Below, piece by piece: positions 22,929 through 30,723 of a DNA stretch of 64,000 nucleotides; position 1 is the stretch's first letter; each line of letters begins with the position of its first letter. The DNA lies in NCBI GenBank assembly GCA_900314745.1, contig OMWK01000008.1, positions 21,784 to 85,783 of the forward strand. The letters are read 5' to 3'. A model generated the notes under the pieces. The model was given only the letters and a program-made list of their open reading frames with translations, did not search any database and was not told the DNA's origin. This DNA comes from an uncultured Eubacteriales bacterium. GTDB taxonomy: Bacteria > Bacillota > Clostridia > Saccharofermentanales > Saccharofermentanaceae. The translations under genes and the position numbers were made by a program.

Positions 22929-24605
22929 TTAAAGTTCAGTGATTATGTCGTCTATGGATCCGCCCGGCGGAAGCATCGGCAGAACGAATTCGTCGCAGTC
23001 GACGGCACAGTCAATGACGTAAGTTCCGTCATAGGAGAATGCCTCTTTGCAGGCGTTTTCGAGTTCCTGTTCCGTGAATACGAGCCTGCCTTTGGCACCG
23101 AAGCCTTCCGCTATCTTCACGAAGTCGGTGCCCCTCCCGAGAGTTGTTTCCGAGTAGTGCCTGTCGTAAAAAAGTGTCTGCCACTGTCTTACCATGCCGA
23201 GCACCCCGTTGTTCATGATGACTATGACGAGAGGAGTTTTCTTCGTTACAGAGGTTGTGAGCTCGTTAAGGTTCATACCGAAGCTTCCGTCTCCGGTGAA
23301 GAGCACGCTTCGAAGTCCGGTTGCTTTGCCCGCGCCGATCGCGGCTCCCATGCCGAAGCCCATTGTGCCTAAGCCTCCGCTTGTCAGAAACGTGCGTGTT
23401 CCTTTGTGCGGATAACGCTGAGCGGTCCACATCTGGTGCTGGCCCACGTCAGTTGCTACGGGAAGACCTTCTGAGAATCCGCTTACGATATCTATTACTT
23501 TGTACGGGTTGAGAAAGCCTTCGGGAGTCTTGCTCATCATGTTTATGGTGTGCCGGTCTTCCTCTTCGCGAAGTTCCCTGATCCGGTCCTTCCATTCGGG
23601 ACGGGCCTTTGATTCAAGCTTAGGCAGGAGTCTTCCTAATGCATCCTTGAGGTCGCCTTCCATTGAGATGTCGGCGGGGATGTTCTTGTTGAGTTCTTTT
23701 CCATCGATATCGATGTGGATGATCCGGAAGTTTCTCGAGAATCTGTTCTTGTTGCCTGTGGCGCGGTCGGAGAACCGGACACCTACCGCGATGACGAGGT
23801 CTGCTTCATCCTCCGCCTTCGAAGAGGCGTAGTGTCCGTGCATGCCCTGCATGCCGAGAAAGTTCGGTGTGTCGTGCGGGACTGCGGACAATCCCATAAG
23901 TGTACTTCCCATCGGTGCATCGAGCTTCTCCGACAGGGCGAGAAGTTCTTCTTCGGCATTGGCGGATATAACACCGCCTCCAAAGTAGATAAAGGGTCTT
24001 CTGGACTTGTTTATCATGAGTGCGGCCGCATCAAGATAGGATTCGATTACAAGGCTTAGGGGAAGCTTATCGACCTTTTTGAAAGGCTTAACCTCGCAAA
24101 CCGCAGTCTGGACATCAGTCGGGATGTCGATAAGTACCGGTCCGGGTCTTCCCGAGATGGCTGTCTGCCATGCCTCATAAAGGGTATCCTGAAGTCTGGT
24201 TACATCCTTGACGATCCAGTTGCGCTTGGTAACTGTTCTTGTGATCTCGACGGTGTTTACCTCCTGGAAGCTGTCCCTTCCCAGAAGAGAAGTCGCGACG
24301 TTGCCCGTGATGGCGATTACCGGGACCGAATCAAGATATGCCGTGGCAAGTCCCGTGATGATGTTGGTTGAGCCGGGGCCGGATGTCGCGATGACGACGC
24401 CGGGCCGCCCGCTGGATCTGGCATAGCCGTCCGCGGCATGCGAGGCTCCCTGCTCGTGGGCTGTGATAATGTGGGTGATACGGTCCTTATTCTCATAGAG
24501 TGCATCGAAAATCTTAAGGACCTGTCCTCCCGGGTAGCCGAATACCGTATCGCAGCCCTGCGATATCAGGAAATCGATAATGATCTTAGCGCCGTTTTGT
24601 TCCAT
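22929..24605 (-). CDS. ilvB: Acetolactate synthase, large (catalytic) subunit
   Basis: A 558-residue TPP enzyme that condenses pyruvate with pyruvate or 2-oxobutyrate for Val/Leu/Ile synthesis. The N-terminal GYPGGQVLKIFDAL and the catalytic Glu in TAHEQGASHAADGYAR, the central FAD/linker domain, and the TPP-Mg motif GDGSFGMNLNEL...NNGVLGMVRQWQ are all present. No small regulatory subunit (ilvN) or ilvC/ilvD is adjacent. A strong AAGGAGG site precedes the ATG. Transcription should be controlled by the leader-peptide attenuator at 24627-24794. Confidence 0.95.
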   Translation of the reverse strand: MEQNGAKIIIDFLISQGCDTVFGYPGGQVLKIFDALYENKDRITHIITAHEQGASHAADGYARSSGRPGVVIATSGPGSTNIITGLATAYLDSVPVIAITGNVATSLLGRDSFQEVNTVEITRTVTKRNWIVKDVTRLQDTLYEAWQTAISGRPGPVLIDIPTDVQTAVCEVKPFKKVDKLPLSLVIESYLDAAALMINKSRRPFIYFGGGVISANAEEELLALSEKLDAPMGSTLMGLSAVPHDTPNFLGMQGMHGHYASSKAEDEADLVIAVGVRFSDRATGNKNRFSRNFRIIHIDIDGKELNKNIPADISMEGDLKDALGRLLPKLESKARPEWKDRIRELREEEDRHTINMMSKTPEGFLNPYKVIDIVSGFSEGLPVATDVGQHQMWTAQRYPHKGTRTFLTSGGLGTMGFGMGAAIGAGKATGLRSVLFTGDGSFGMNLNELTTSVTKKTPLVIVIMNNGVLGMVRQWQTLFYDRHYSETTLGRGTDFVKIAEGFGAKGRLVFTEQELENACKEAFSYDGTYVIDCAVDCDEFVLPMLPPGGSIDDIITEL

Positions 24606-24629
24606 GTGTTCCTCCTTGTGATTGTGAAA

Positions 24630-24659
24630 TAAAAGCCCCGGCAGACGTTCTGCCGGGGC
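24630..24659 (-). terminator. Attenuator terminator of the ilvB-ilvA-ridA operon
   Basis: An 11-bp perfect GC-rich stem (plus-strand arms 24635-24645 and 24649-24659, 3-nt loop) is followed on the minus strand by TTTTATTT, 25 bp before ilvB. Plus-strand CGTTCTGCC at 24646-24654 (loop and 5' arm on the RNA) is complementary to a 9-nt segment near the end of the leader peptide gene (24711-24719). Pairing of the two would break the terminator. Confidence 0.93.
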
Positions 24660-24692
24660 TTCGGTTAGCTTATGTCAATTAACGGATTTCAG

Positions 24693-24794
24693 TTATCTAA
24701 GCTTATGAAGGGCAGAACGACAAAACGCACGATCGATAATAATGATCGCGCTGATAATAATGCTGATAATAATGGCGGCTGCCTGAAGCATCAT
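24693..24794 (-). CDS. Ile-rich leader peptide of the ilvB operon (IlvL-type)
   Basis: A 33-residue open frame. Residues 8-20 read IIISIIISAIIII: ten Ile in thirteen codons, all ATT or ATC. The tail is DRAFCRSALHKLR. AAGGAAGGG (24804-24812) lies 9 nt before the ATG, and a consensus-like promoter lies just upstream. The frame ends 33 bp before the 11-bp terminator. Codons for R26-S27-A28 contain CGTTCTGCC, complementary to the terminator 5' side. This is the arrangement of a ribosome-mediated attenuator: a ribosome stalled at Ile codons leaves the antiterminator strand free. The hydrophobic run could also be membrane-active, but the position argues for a leader. Confidence 0.9.
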   Translation of the reverse strand: MMLQAAAIIISIIISAIIIIDRAFCRSALHKLR

Positions 24795-24825
24795 TGAGTC
24801 GTGCCCTTCCTTTGATAATGGAAGG

Positions 24826-24854
24826 ATTATATTCCTAGAAACCGCCGCTGACAA
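24826..24854 (-). promoter_or_regulatory. Promoter of the ilv leader and operon
   Basis: Minus strand TTGTCA (24849-24854), 17-bp spacer, TATAAT (24826-24831). The predicted start near 24819 leaves a 24-nt 5' UTR with the leader-peptide ribosome site. Confidence 0.9.
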
Positions 24855-24897
24855 TGCAAAACAGCAAGAAAAAAGTGTCATTTTCGCACGGGTTCCG

Positions 24898-24926
24898 CTG
24901 TCAGCTTTATTTATGTGTGTTATACT
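24898..24926 (+). promoter_or_regulatory. Promoter of the SRP RNA gene
   Basis: CTGTCA (24898-24903), 17-bp spacer, TATACT (24921-24926). The start predicted near 24933 fits the 5' end of the SRP RNA closing stem. The promoter diverges from the ilv leader promoter. Confidence 0.75.
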
Positions 24927-24936
24927 ATAGGACAGT

Positions 24937-25086
24937 TCGCGCTATGTGAGCTGTGGCCGGGGTCGGGTCTCGTGCAATTCGATCCCGTGAACCCTGTCAG
25001 GTCCGGAAGGAAGCAGCAGTAAGCGGTCTTTCGTTTGTGCCGCGAGGGTGCCTGTCCGGCTGCAGTTCAGATAGTGCGGGCTTTTT
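24937..25086 (+). ncRNA. ffs: Signal recognition particle RNA (bacterial, 4.5S-like)
   Basis: The nearly invariant SRP domain IV is present at about 24985-25025, with GTCAGGTCCGGAAGGAAGCA forming the Ffh-binding symmetric and asymmetric loops and GGAA tetraloop. The ends pair: GCGCTAT (24939-24945) with ATAGTGC (25071-25077). A GGGCTTTTTG tail follows. The size, about 140-150 nt, lies between the small 4.5S type and the long Bacillus scRNA. It is directly upstream of dnaX, as in Bacillus. Confidence 0.95.
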
Positions 25087-25104
25087 GATTTATGGGAGAT
25101 CAAC

Positions 25105-27435
25105 ATGGAATACCAGGCTCTTTACAGACAGTTCAGACCGTCAAACTTCGATGAGATAGTTGAGCAGCGGGCTGCGGTTGCAACCCTGAGGAAGACCGTA
25201 TTAACGGGTAAGATAGGACATGCCTACCTCTTCTGCGGCCAGAGGGGAACCGGTAAGACTTCAATCGCGAGAGTATTCGCGAGAGCCATCAACTGTGAGC
25301 ATCCCGTAAACGGCAATCCGTGTAATGAATGTGCAATCTGTAAGGGCATATTAGACGGCTCCCTGATGGACGTTATCGAGATCGATGCCGCGTCCAACAG
25401 AAGCATCGACAACATAAGAAGCATCTGCGAGGAAGTAAGCTATGCTCCTTCCCGTGCGAAGTACAAGGTCTACATCATAGACGAGGTCCACATGATCACG
25501 ACGGATGCGTTCAACGCACTCCTTAAGACTTTGGAAGAGCCGCCGGCGCACGCCGTATTCCTCTTCGCTACTACGGAGCCGCACCAGATTCCTGCGACCA
25601 TTCTGTCGAGATGCCAGAGATTCGAGTTCAGGCGCATCTCCGTTGCCGCCATCAAGGGCAGGCTTAAGTACATATGCGAGAAGGAGAACATCAACTGCGG
25701 TGAAGACGCTCTCGAACTGATCGCGTCAATGAGTGACGGAGCCATGAGAGATGCCATCTCCTACTTGGATCAGGCTGCCGCCATGGCGTCGGGATCACTT
25801 ATCACGCCTGAGGCGATCGAGGACATGACCGGCTCGGTAAACATTGATTTTATTTCAGATTTTGCAGCGATCCTGATAAACGGGCAGTACGACAAGCTCC
25901 CGGTTAAGTGTAAGGAGCTGTCAGACAGCGGACGTGATTTCATTCAGTTCACACTGGATCTGGCCGAATATTTCAGAAACCTTCTTATCGTAAGGGTTGT
26001 ACCCGATCCGGTGAAGCTGATTCCCGCTTCAGTTAAGACGCTGAAGCGCATGTATGAGATAGCAAATCTTACGAATTCACAGACACTCGTGGCTTTCATA
26101 GCTTCGTTCTCGAAGACCGTGTCCGAGCTTAAGTGGTCGCCTTCCGTAAGAACCAGCTTCGAGATATCGATGCTGAGGCTCTGCGGCAGGAAGATCAAGG
26201 CAGAAGAGACGCCTCTTGTAATTCCCGATTTTACGAATCTTCAGAAGGAGGCCGCGAAGAGGATCTCCGAAGGAACCGTAAGTGATGAGAAGCCTGAGCC
26301 CTCGCCTGTTCCCGCCATTGCGAGAATGCCGGAGCCTGAGGTGAAGCCTGAGCCCGCGCCTGTTCCTGCAATTGCAAGAATGCCCGAGCCTGAGGTAAAA
26401 CCCGAACCCGAGGCCCCCGAGAAGCCCGAAGTTTCTAAGGAACCTGAGCCTTCGAATGAGCCCGAACCCACTAAGGAGCCGGAACCTGTCGAAGCGCCTG
26501 CAGAAGAGTCTGCAGAAGAGTCTTCTGAGGAGCCCGATATCGAATCGCCTTTCGATGAGGAGGAGACACCTTCTCTTGAGCAGATACAGGCAAAGTTTGA
26601 TGAGCTTAAGGCGAATCATGCGGGGCATTTTGGCAACGAGAGCATCGAGACCGCTGTTCCCGCGCCCGAAGACGATTATACTGATGACGCCATGATCCCG
26701 GGGGCTGTGGCAGGACCTTCCGATGCGCCGTTTGAGGATGAGGAAGAGGATGAGGACAAGCCTCTTGAGAATCAGATAGGACTTTTCTTCAACGAGGAGG
26801 AGAGGACCGAGGCTCCCAAGGTCGGAATCTTCGCGGATCTTTCCGATTCCGTTCTGGATGATATAGCGAAGGAAGACGAAGAAGAGGAAGAGGAGGCTCC
26901 CGCGGAGGATGTTTATGAAGAGGATGAGGACCTCCAGGCTCCGACCGGAAGGATCGGCGAGACCAGAAGATCCGCGCTCTCGACAGCTGTTGAGAGTTCT
27001 CCCATCGTAACCGCGAAGACGCCCAAGGAGGAGACGGACCCCAAGAAGATCTGGCTTGAGATAAAGTCTCTAGTCTTCGAGCAGGACAGGGCCATGGGTC
27101 AGTTCCTGGATGCATCCAGGCTTAAGCTTCTCGGTGAGGGCGCGTTCATCATAATCGCGAGCAACGACGGCAATGAGGCGAAGGCGATCGGAGCAGATCC
27201 GAGATTCATGCAGGTGTCTTCGTACATCAAGTCCCGCTATGCGAACATTAACCGCGTCTATTCATGTACTGCTGTTCAGTTCAATAACGTAATCAAGCTT
27301 TATCAGAGGCAGCATCCCGGCGAGCCGGTTCCGGTAATCGAGTGCGATGATGCGGCAAGCGATCCCGCGGCAGACTTCATCAATAGTCTGGGGCAGGCGG
27401 GTCTTAATACCGAAATACACTTCGGTGATGAGTGA
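25105..27435 (+). CDS. dnaX: DNA polymerase III subunits gamma/tau
   Basis: A 776-residue clamp-loader ATPase. Residues 1-360 hold the AAA+ core: Walker A GQRGTGKTSIARV, a zinc site of the pattern C-x8-C-x2-C-x2-C (CEHPVNGNPCNECAIC), Walker B YIIDEVHMIT and the sensor/arginine finger ILSRCQRFEFRR. Residues about 385-640 form a Pro/Glu-rich acidic linker with an 18-residue tandem duplication. A folded C-terminal domain (about 650-776; KKIWLEIKSLVFEQDRAMGQFL) follows and probably binds the polymerase. I saw no A-AAA-AAG slippery site in the linker. RBS is GGGAG. Confidence 0.95.
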   Translation: MEYQALYRQFRPSNFDEIVEQRAAVATLRKTVLTGKIGHAYLFCGQRGTGKTSIARVFARAINCEHPVNGNPCNECAICKGILDGSLMDVIEIDAASNRSIDNIRSICEEVSYAPSRAKYKVYIIDEVHMITTDAFNALLKTLEEPPAHAVFLFATTEPHQIPATILSRCQRFEFRRISVAAIKGRLKYICEKENINCGEDALELIASMSDGAMRDAISYLDQAAAMASGSLITPEAIEDMTGSVNIDFISDFAAILINGQYDKLPVKCKELSDSGRDFIQFTLDLAEYFRNLLIVRVVPDPVKLIPASVKTLKRMYEIANLTNSQTLVAFIASFSKTVSELKWSPSVRTSFEISMLRLCGRKIKAEETPLVIPDFTNLQKEAAKRISEGTVSDEKPEPSPVPAIARMPEPEVKPEPAPVPAIARMPEPEVKPEPEAPEKPEVSKEPEPSNEPEPTKEPEPVEAPAEESAEESSEEPDIESPFDEEETPSLEQIQAKFDELKANHAGHFGNESIETAVPAPEDDYTDDAMIPGAVAGPSDAPFEDEEEDEDKPLENQIGLFFNEEERTEAPKVGIFADLSDSVLDDIAKEDEEEEEEAPAEDVYEEDEDLQAPTGRIGETRRSALSTAVESSPIVTAKTPKEETDPKKIWLEIKSLVFEQDRAMGQFLDASRLKLLGEGAFIIIASNDGNEAKAIGADPRFMQVSSYIKSRYANINRVYSCTAVQFNNVIKLYQRQHPGEPVPVIECDDAASDPAADFINSLGQAGLNTEIHFGDE
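26305..26412 (+). repeat. Tandem 54-bp duplication in the dnaX linker
   Basis: Two 18-codon copies (26305-26358 and 26359-26412) encode PVPAIARMPEPEVKPEPA and the same with a final Glu. The DNA copies differ at several third positions, so the duplication is not recent. Confidence 0.85.
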
Positions 27436-27502
27436 CGGCCTGTTATAGGGTATAATAGGTTGTTTTCGAACGAAGATTATAAATTACACGGAGGATAAGA
27501 TA

Positions 27503-27841
27503 ATGGCAAAAGGCTTTAAGGGCATGCCCGGCGGAATGGGCGGTATGGGTAACCTCATGGCTCAGGCACAGAAGATGCAGAAGGAGCTTGAGAAGGTTCA
27601 GATCGAGATCAAGGAGTTGAGAATTCCCGGTACTTCCGGCGGCGATAAGGTTAAGCTGGTATTGGGCGGCGATCACAAGATTTATAACCTCGAGATCGAT
27701 CCTGAAGTTATCGATCCTGATGATTCCGAGATGCTTGCAGATCTCATCACAGCTGCTTACAACCAGGCTAACGATGAGCTCGAGGCTAAGTCCACAGAAA
27801 TGATGAACAGAGTAACCGGCGGAGTTAAGATGCCGTTCTGA
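27503..27841 (+). CDS. ebfC: YbaB/EbfC nucleoid-associated protein
   Basis: A 112-residue small DNA-binding protein. Family features are the Gly/Met-rich start (GMPGGMGGMGNLMAQAQKMQ), the helix KELEKVQIEIKEL and the conserved IDPEVIDPDDSEMLADLITAAYNQA. It sits between dnaX and recR, its standard place, with 1 bp between its stop and the recR ATG. Confidence 0.95.
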   Translation: MAKGFKGMPGGMGGMGNLMAQAQKMQKELEKVQIEIKELRIPGTSGGDKVKLVLGGDHKIYNLEIDPEVIDPDDSEMLADLITAAYNQANDELEAKSTEMMNRVTGGVKMPF

Positions 27842-27842
27842 T

Positions 27843-28451
27843 ATGGACAGATATTCACCGTCAGTACAAAACCTGATAGCTAAGCTGGGATCGCTTCCCG
27901 GCATCGGAAGAAAGTCGGCTCAGAAGCTGGCTTTTTCCATACTGTCCATGTCCGAGGAAGAGGTTAATTCGATAACCGGGGCCATCGCTGATGCGAGAAG
28001 GCTCACGAAGCGCTGCGGCATCTGTCAGAACTTCACCGACAGCGATCCCTGTCCCATATGCTCTGATGCGAGAAGAGACAGGAGTGTCATCTGCGTGGTC
28101 GAGTCGCCGAGGGACGTGTCCGCTTTCGAGAGGATGCACGAGTATAACGGCCTTTACCATGTTCTGCACGGCGTCTACAACCCCGTGGGCAACATGAACA
28201 TGAACGACATAACGCTGTCGGAGCTTTTCGCAAGGCTTGCAGAGCACTCCGAGGTGAAGGAAGTGATCGTGGCGACGAACCAGTCCGCGGAGGGCAATGC
28301 GACGGCGCTTTACATCTCGCGTCTGATCTCGCCTTCCGGCATTAAGGTAACGCGTCTGGCATCCGGGCTTCCCATGGGATCCGACATCGAGTATGCGGAC
28401 GATCTGACGCTCGCGAATGCGCTTAAGGGCAGAAAGCAGGTGGGTTCCTAG
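27843..28451 (+). CDS. recR: Recombination mediator RecR
   Basis: A 202-residue protein of the RecFOR pathway, loading RecA at gaps. It has the N-terminal helix-hairpin-helix (LPGIGRKSAQKLAF), a zinc finger CGICQNFTDSDPCPIC, the Toprim domain beginning VICVVESPRDVSAFE, and the Walker B-like C-terminal segment ASGLPMGSDIEYADDLTLANAL. Full length. Its TAG overlaps the following GTG start by one base. Confidence 0.97.
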   Translation: MDRYSPSVQNLIAKLGSLPGIGRKSAQKLAFSILSMSEEEVNSITGAIADARRLTKRCGICQNFTDSDPCPICSDARRDRSVICVVESPRDVSAFERMHEYNGLYHVLHGVYNPVGNMNMNDITLSELFARLAEHSEVKEVIVATNQSAEGNATALYISRLISPSGIKVTRLASGLPMGSDIEYADDLTLANALKGRKQVGS

Positions 28452-28705
28452 TGGCAGACGAAGGCATGAGACTTGATAAATTCCTGAAGGTGTCCCGCAT
28501 CATAAAGAGGCGCCAGGTGGCAAATGACGTATGTTCCGCGGGAAGGGTCACGGTCAACGGAAGACCCGCGAAGCCGTCGGTCAAGCTTAAGACGGGAGAC
28601 GAGGTTACCATCGAATTCGGCAACGGCACGGTAGGTTTCCGCGTGCTCTCCATCGCGAACACGGTCCGTAAGGAAGACGCCGATTCGATGTACGAATTGA
28701 TGTAA
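28451..28705 (+). CDS. rqcP: S4-domain ribosome quality-control factor RqcP (YabO-like)
   Basis: An 84-residue S4 RNA-binding protein matching Bacillus RqcP/YabO, which stabilises tRNA on 50S subunits during Ala-tailing of stalled peptides. The S4 signature is MRLDKFLKVSRIIKRRQVANDVCSAGRVTVNGRPAKPS (two overlapping stretches seen), with a beta-rich end. The GTG at 28451 has AGGTGGG upstream; the ATG at 28466 is an alternative and would start right at MRLDKF, as most homologues do. Confidence 0.9.
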   Translation: MADEGMRLDKFLKVSRIIKRRQVANDVCSAGRVTVNGRPAKPSVKLKTGDEVTIEFGNGTVGFRVLSIANTVRKEDADSMYELM

Positions 28706-28742
28706 GTTGCTTCGCTACGTAAGTCCGCTCAGCGAACTTACA
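28701..28742 (+). other. Inverted-repeat region after rqcP
   Basis: TGTAAGTT (28702-28709 region) pairs with AACTTACA (28735-28742), and GTAAGTCCGC (28719-28728) can pair imperfectly with GCGAACTTAC (28732-28741). The two foldings are alternatives. No T run follows, so this is not a terminator. It partly overlaps the end of rqcP. Function unknown. Confidence 0.4.
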
Positions 28743-28775
28743 CAACTCAGAAGAGTTTTGAATTAAGCACATTAA

Positions 28776-28804
28776 TTGAAAACGTCCCCTTATTAATATA
28801 AAAT
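28776..28804 (+). promoter_or_regulatory. trpS promoter nested in the upstream terminator
   Basis: TTGAAA (28776-28781), 17-bp spacer, TAAAAT (28799-28804). The -10 lies in the loop and 3' arm of the terminator hairpin for rqcP. Transcription would begin near 28811, leaving a short leader with the CGGAGG site. Confidence 0.7.
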
Positions 28805-28820
28805 AAGGGGACTTTTAATT
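28784..28820 (+). terminator. Intrinsic terminator of the dnaX-rqcP operon
   Basis: GTCCCCTTATT (28784-28794) pairs perfectly with AATAAGGGGAC (28802-28812), then TTTTAATTT. Confidence 0.9.
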
Positions 28821-28833
28821 TGCGGAGGAAGAT

Positions 28834-29922
28834 ATGGGTAAGATTATCCTGACCGGTGACAGACCGACCGGAAGGCTTCATATAGGACACTATGTAGGTT
28901 CGTTGAGAAGAAGAGTGGAACTTCAGAATTCCGGTGAATACGAGAAGATATTCATAATGATCGCCGATGCACAGGCGCTGACGGATAACGTCGATAATCC
29001 CGAGAAGATCAGGGAGAACATAATTGAGGTTGCGCTGGACTATCTGTCATGCGGAATTGATCCCGAGAAGTCCAATATCCTGATACAGTCCGAGATTTCC
29101 GAGCTTACGGAGCTCACATTCTATTACATGAACATGGTAACGGTCTCAAGACTTCAGAGAAATCCTACCGTTAAGTCTGAGATCCAGATGAGAAACTTCG
29201 AGGCATCCATCCCCGTTGGTTTCTTCTGCTATCCGATAAGCCAGGCTGCCGATATCACGGCATTTAAGGCTACAACGGTACCTGTAGGCGAGGACCAGCT
29301 TCCGATGATCGAGCAGGCACAGGAGATAGTTCACAAGTTTAACGCGACATATAAGGAAGAGGTTCTCGTAAGACCTGAGGCGCTTCTGCCCGGCAACGAG
29401 GTTTGCTCCAGACTTCCCGGCACTGACGGCAAGGCCAAGATGAGTAAGTCTCTCGGCAACTGCATCTATCTGTCAGATCCCGCCGACATGATCAAGAAGA
29501 AGGTCATGGGAATGTTTACGGATCCGAACCATTTAAGAGTTGAAGATCCGGGTTCACTCGAGGGCAACACGGTATTTACTTACCTCGACGCTTTCTGCAA
29601 GCCCGAGCATTTCGAGATGTTCGGCGATGAGCACAAGAGTCTCGACGAGATGAAGGAGCACTACCAAAGAGGCGGCCTTGGCGACGTTAAGGTAAAGAAG
29701 TTCCTTATCAACGTTCTCGAGGATGAGCTTGCTCCCATCAGAGCCAGAAGAGAAGAGCTTCAGAAGGACATTCCTTATGTTGTCGAAGTTCTTAAGAAGG
29801 GAACGGAGGCAGCCCGTGCGGAGGCTTCCAGGACTTTGGCAGAAGTTAAGCATGCAATGAGAATCAATTACTTTGAGGATGAGGCACTTATAAAGTCCTG
29901 GCAGGATAAGTTCAACGGTTGA
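28834..29922 (+). CDS. trpS: Tryptophanyl-tRNA synthetase
   Basis: A 362-residue class I synthetase that charges tRNA-Trp. It has the N-terminal [14 protein letters not shown] (HIGH motif, residues about 10-23), the KMSKS loop [10 protein letters not shown] near residue 198, and TrpRS markers such as [16 protein letters not shown]. It is somewhat longer than the common 330-residue form, because of the C-terminal helical part. RBS CGGAGGAAG. No T-box elements were found upstream. Confidence 0.94.
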   Translation: MGKIILTGDRPTGRLHIGHYVGSLRRRVELQNSGEYEKIFIMIADAQALTDNVDNPEKIRENIIEVALDYLSCGIDPEKSNILIQSEISELTELTFYYMNMVTVSRLQRNPTVKSEIQMRNFEASIPVGFFCYPISQAADITAFKATTVPVGEDQLPMIEQAQEIVHKFNATYKEEVLVRPEALLPGNEVCSRLPGTDGKAKMSKSLGNCIYLSDPADMIKKKVMGMFTDPNHLRVEDPGSLEGNTVFTYLDAFCKPEHFEMFGDEHKSLDEMKEHYQRGGLGDVKVKKFLINVLEDELAPIRARREELQKDIPYVVEVLKKGTEAARAEASRTLAEVKHAMRINYFEDEALIKSWQDKFNG

Positions 29923-29960
29923 TCCCGGCAGATATCCGTTAGAGAGAGGGGGAGTCGAAG

Positions 29961-30707
29961 ATGGATTATACGGCGCAGTACGAGGAACTTAATAAGATCA
30001 TCAAAGAGTCGGAGCACATCGTCTTCTTCGGAGGCGCGGGTGTATCCACGGAGAGCGGCATACCTGACTTCCGTTCGAAGGACGGTCTTTATAACCAGCA
30101 CGACGTAAGATTCGACTCGTATACTCCCGAGTATCTTCTCTCGATCAACTGTCTCATGGATGAGCCCAAGGTCTTCTATGAGTTCTACAGACAGAAGCTG
30201 AACGGCGAAGGCATCGAGCCCAACAAGGCCCACATCAAGCTCGCGAAGATGGAGAAGGCCGGTAAGCTCGACGGCATCATCACGCAGAATATCGACGGCC
30301 TCCATCAGAAGGCGGGAAGCGTCAATGTTCAGGAGGTTCACGGCACAACGCTCCGCAATTACTGTGCGCGCTGCCACAAGAAGTACCCCGCTGACTATAT
30401 CTTCAAGTGTGACGAGGCCGTGCCGAAATGCAAGATCTGCGGAGGTCTCATAAGACCGGACGTAACGCTTTACGGCGAAGGTTTGCCGCAGGATGCATGG
30501 CAGAACTCGATGAAGCTTGTTGCAAATGCAGACTGCCTTATAATCGGCGGTACGTCCCTTGTGGTTAATCCCGCGGCTTCACTCGCATATACATTCAGGG
30601 GGGAGAATCTGATCATCATCAACCGTGATGCGACTTCCGCCGACAGAATGGCAAAACTTGTTTTCCACGAGAACATATCCACTGTTCTCGATAAGATAGA
30701 AATCTGA
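29961..30707 (+). CDS. NAD-dependent protein deacylase (sirtuin, SIR2 family)
   Basis: A 248-residue sirtuin that removes acyl groups from Lys using NAD. Diagnostic motifs are FFGGAGVSTESGIPDFRS, the catalytic TQNIDGLHQKAG with HGTTLRN (active His), a Cys4 zinc site (CARC...CKIC), and GTSLVVNPAASL. It probably acts as a global deacetylase such as SrtN/CobB. RBS GGGGG upstream. It starts an apparent run of genes to 35 kb with small gaps. Confidence 0.95.
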   Translation: MDYTAQYEELNKIIKESEHIVFFGGAGVSTESGIPDFRSKDGLYNQHDVRFDSYTPEYLLSINCLMDEPKVFYEFYRQKLNGEGIEPNKAHIKLAKMEKAGKLDGIITQNIDGLHQKAGSVNVQEVHGTTLRNYCARCHKKYPADYIFKCDEAVPKCKICGGLIRPDVTLYGEGLPQDAWQNSMKLVANADCLIIGGTSLVVNPAASLAYTFRGENLIIINRDATSADRMAKLVFHENISTVLDKIEI

Positions 30708-30723
30708 TTCATCAGGGAGGGTA

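Noticed and set aside
24693..24794. Type I toxin-like hydrophobic peptide
   Set aside because: The Ile run could span a membrane, but position before ilvB, the terminator and the complementary 9-nt segment fit a leader peptide far better, and no antitoxin RNA is seen.
24693..24881. A longer 62-codon version of the ilv leader frame
   Set aside because: The extra N-terminal part would start upstream of the TATAAT promoter and lacks a ribosome site; the 33-codon frame has both a promoter and AAGGAAGGG correctly placed.
26270..27060. Programmed frameshift in dnaX producing a gamma form
   Set aside because: No A-AAA-AAG heptamer or similar slippery run was found in the linker; a truncated form could still arise in other ways.
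28784..28833. Attenuator or T-box control of trpS by the hairpin just before it
   Set aside because: No T-box sequence, specifier loop or Trp-rich leader frame is present, and a TTGAAA-N17-TAAAAT promoter nested in the hairpin gives trpS its own start. The hairpin is best read as the rqcP terminator.
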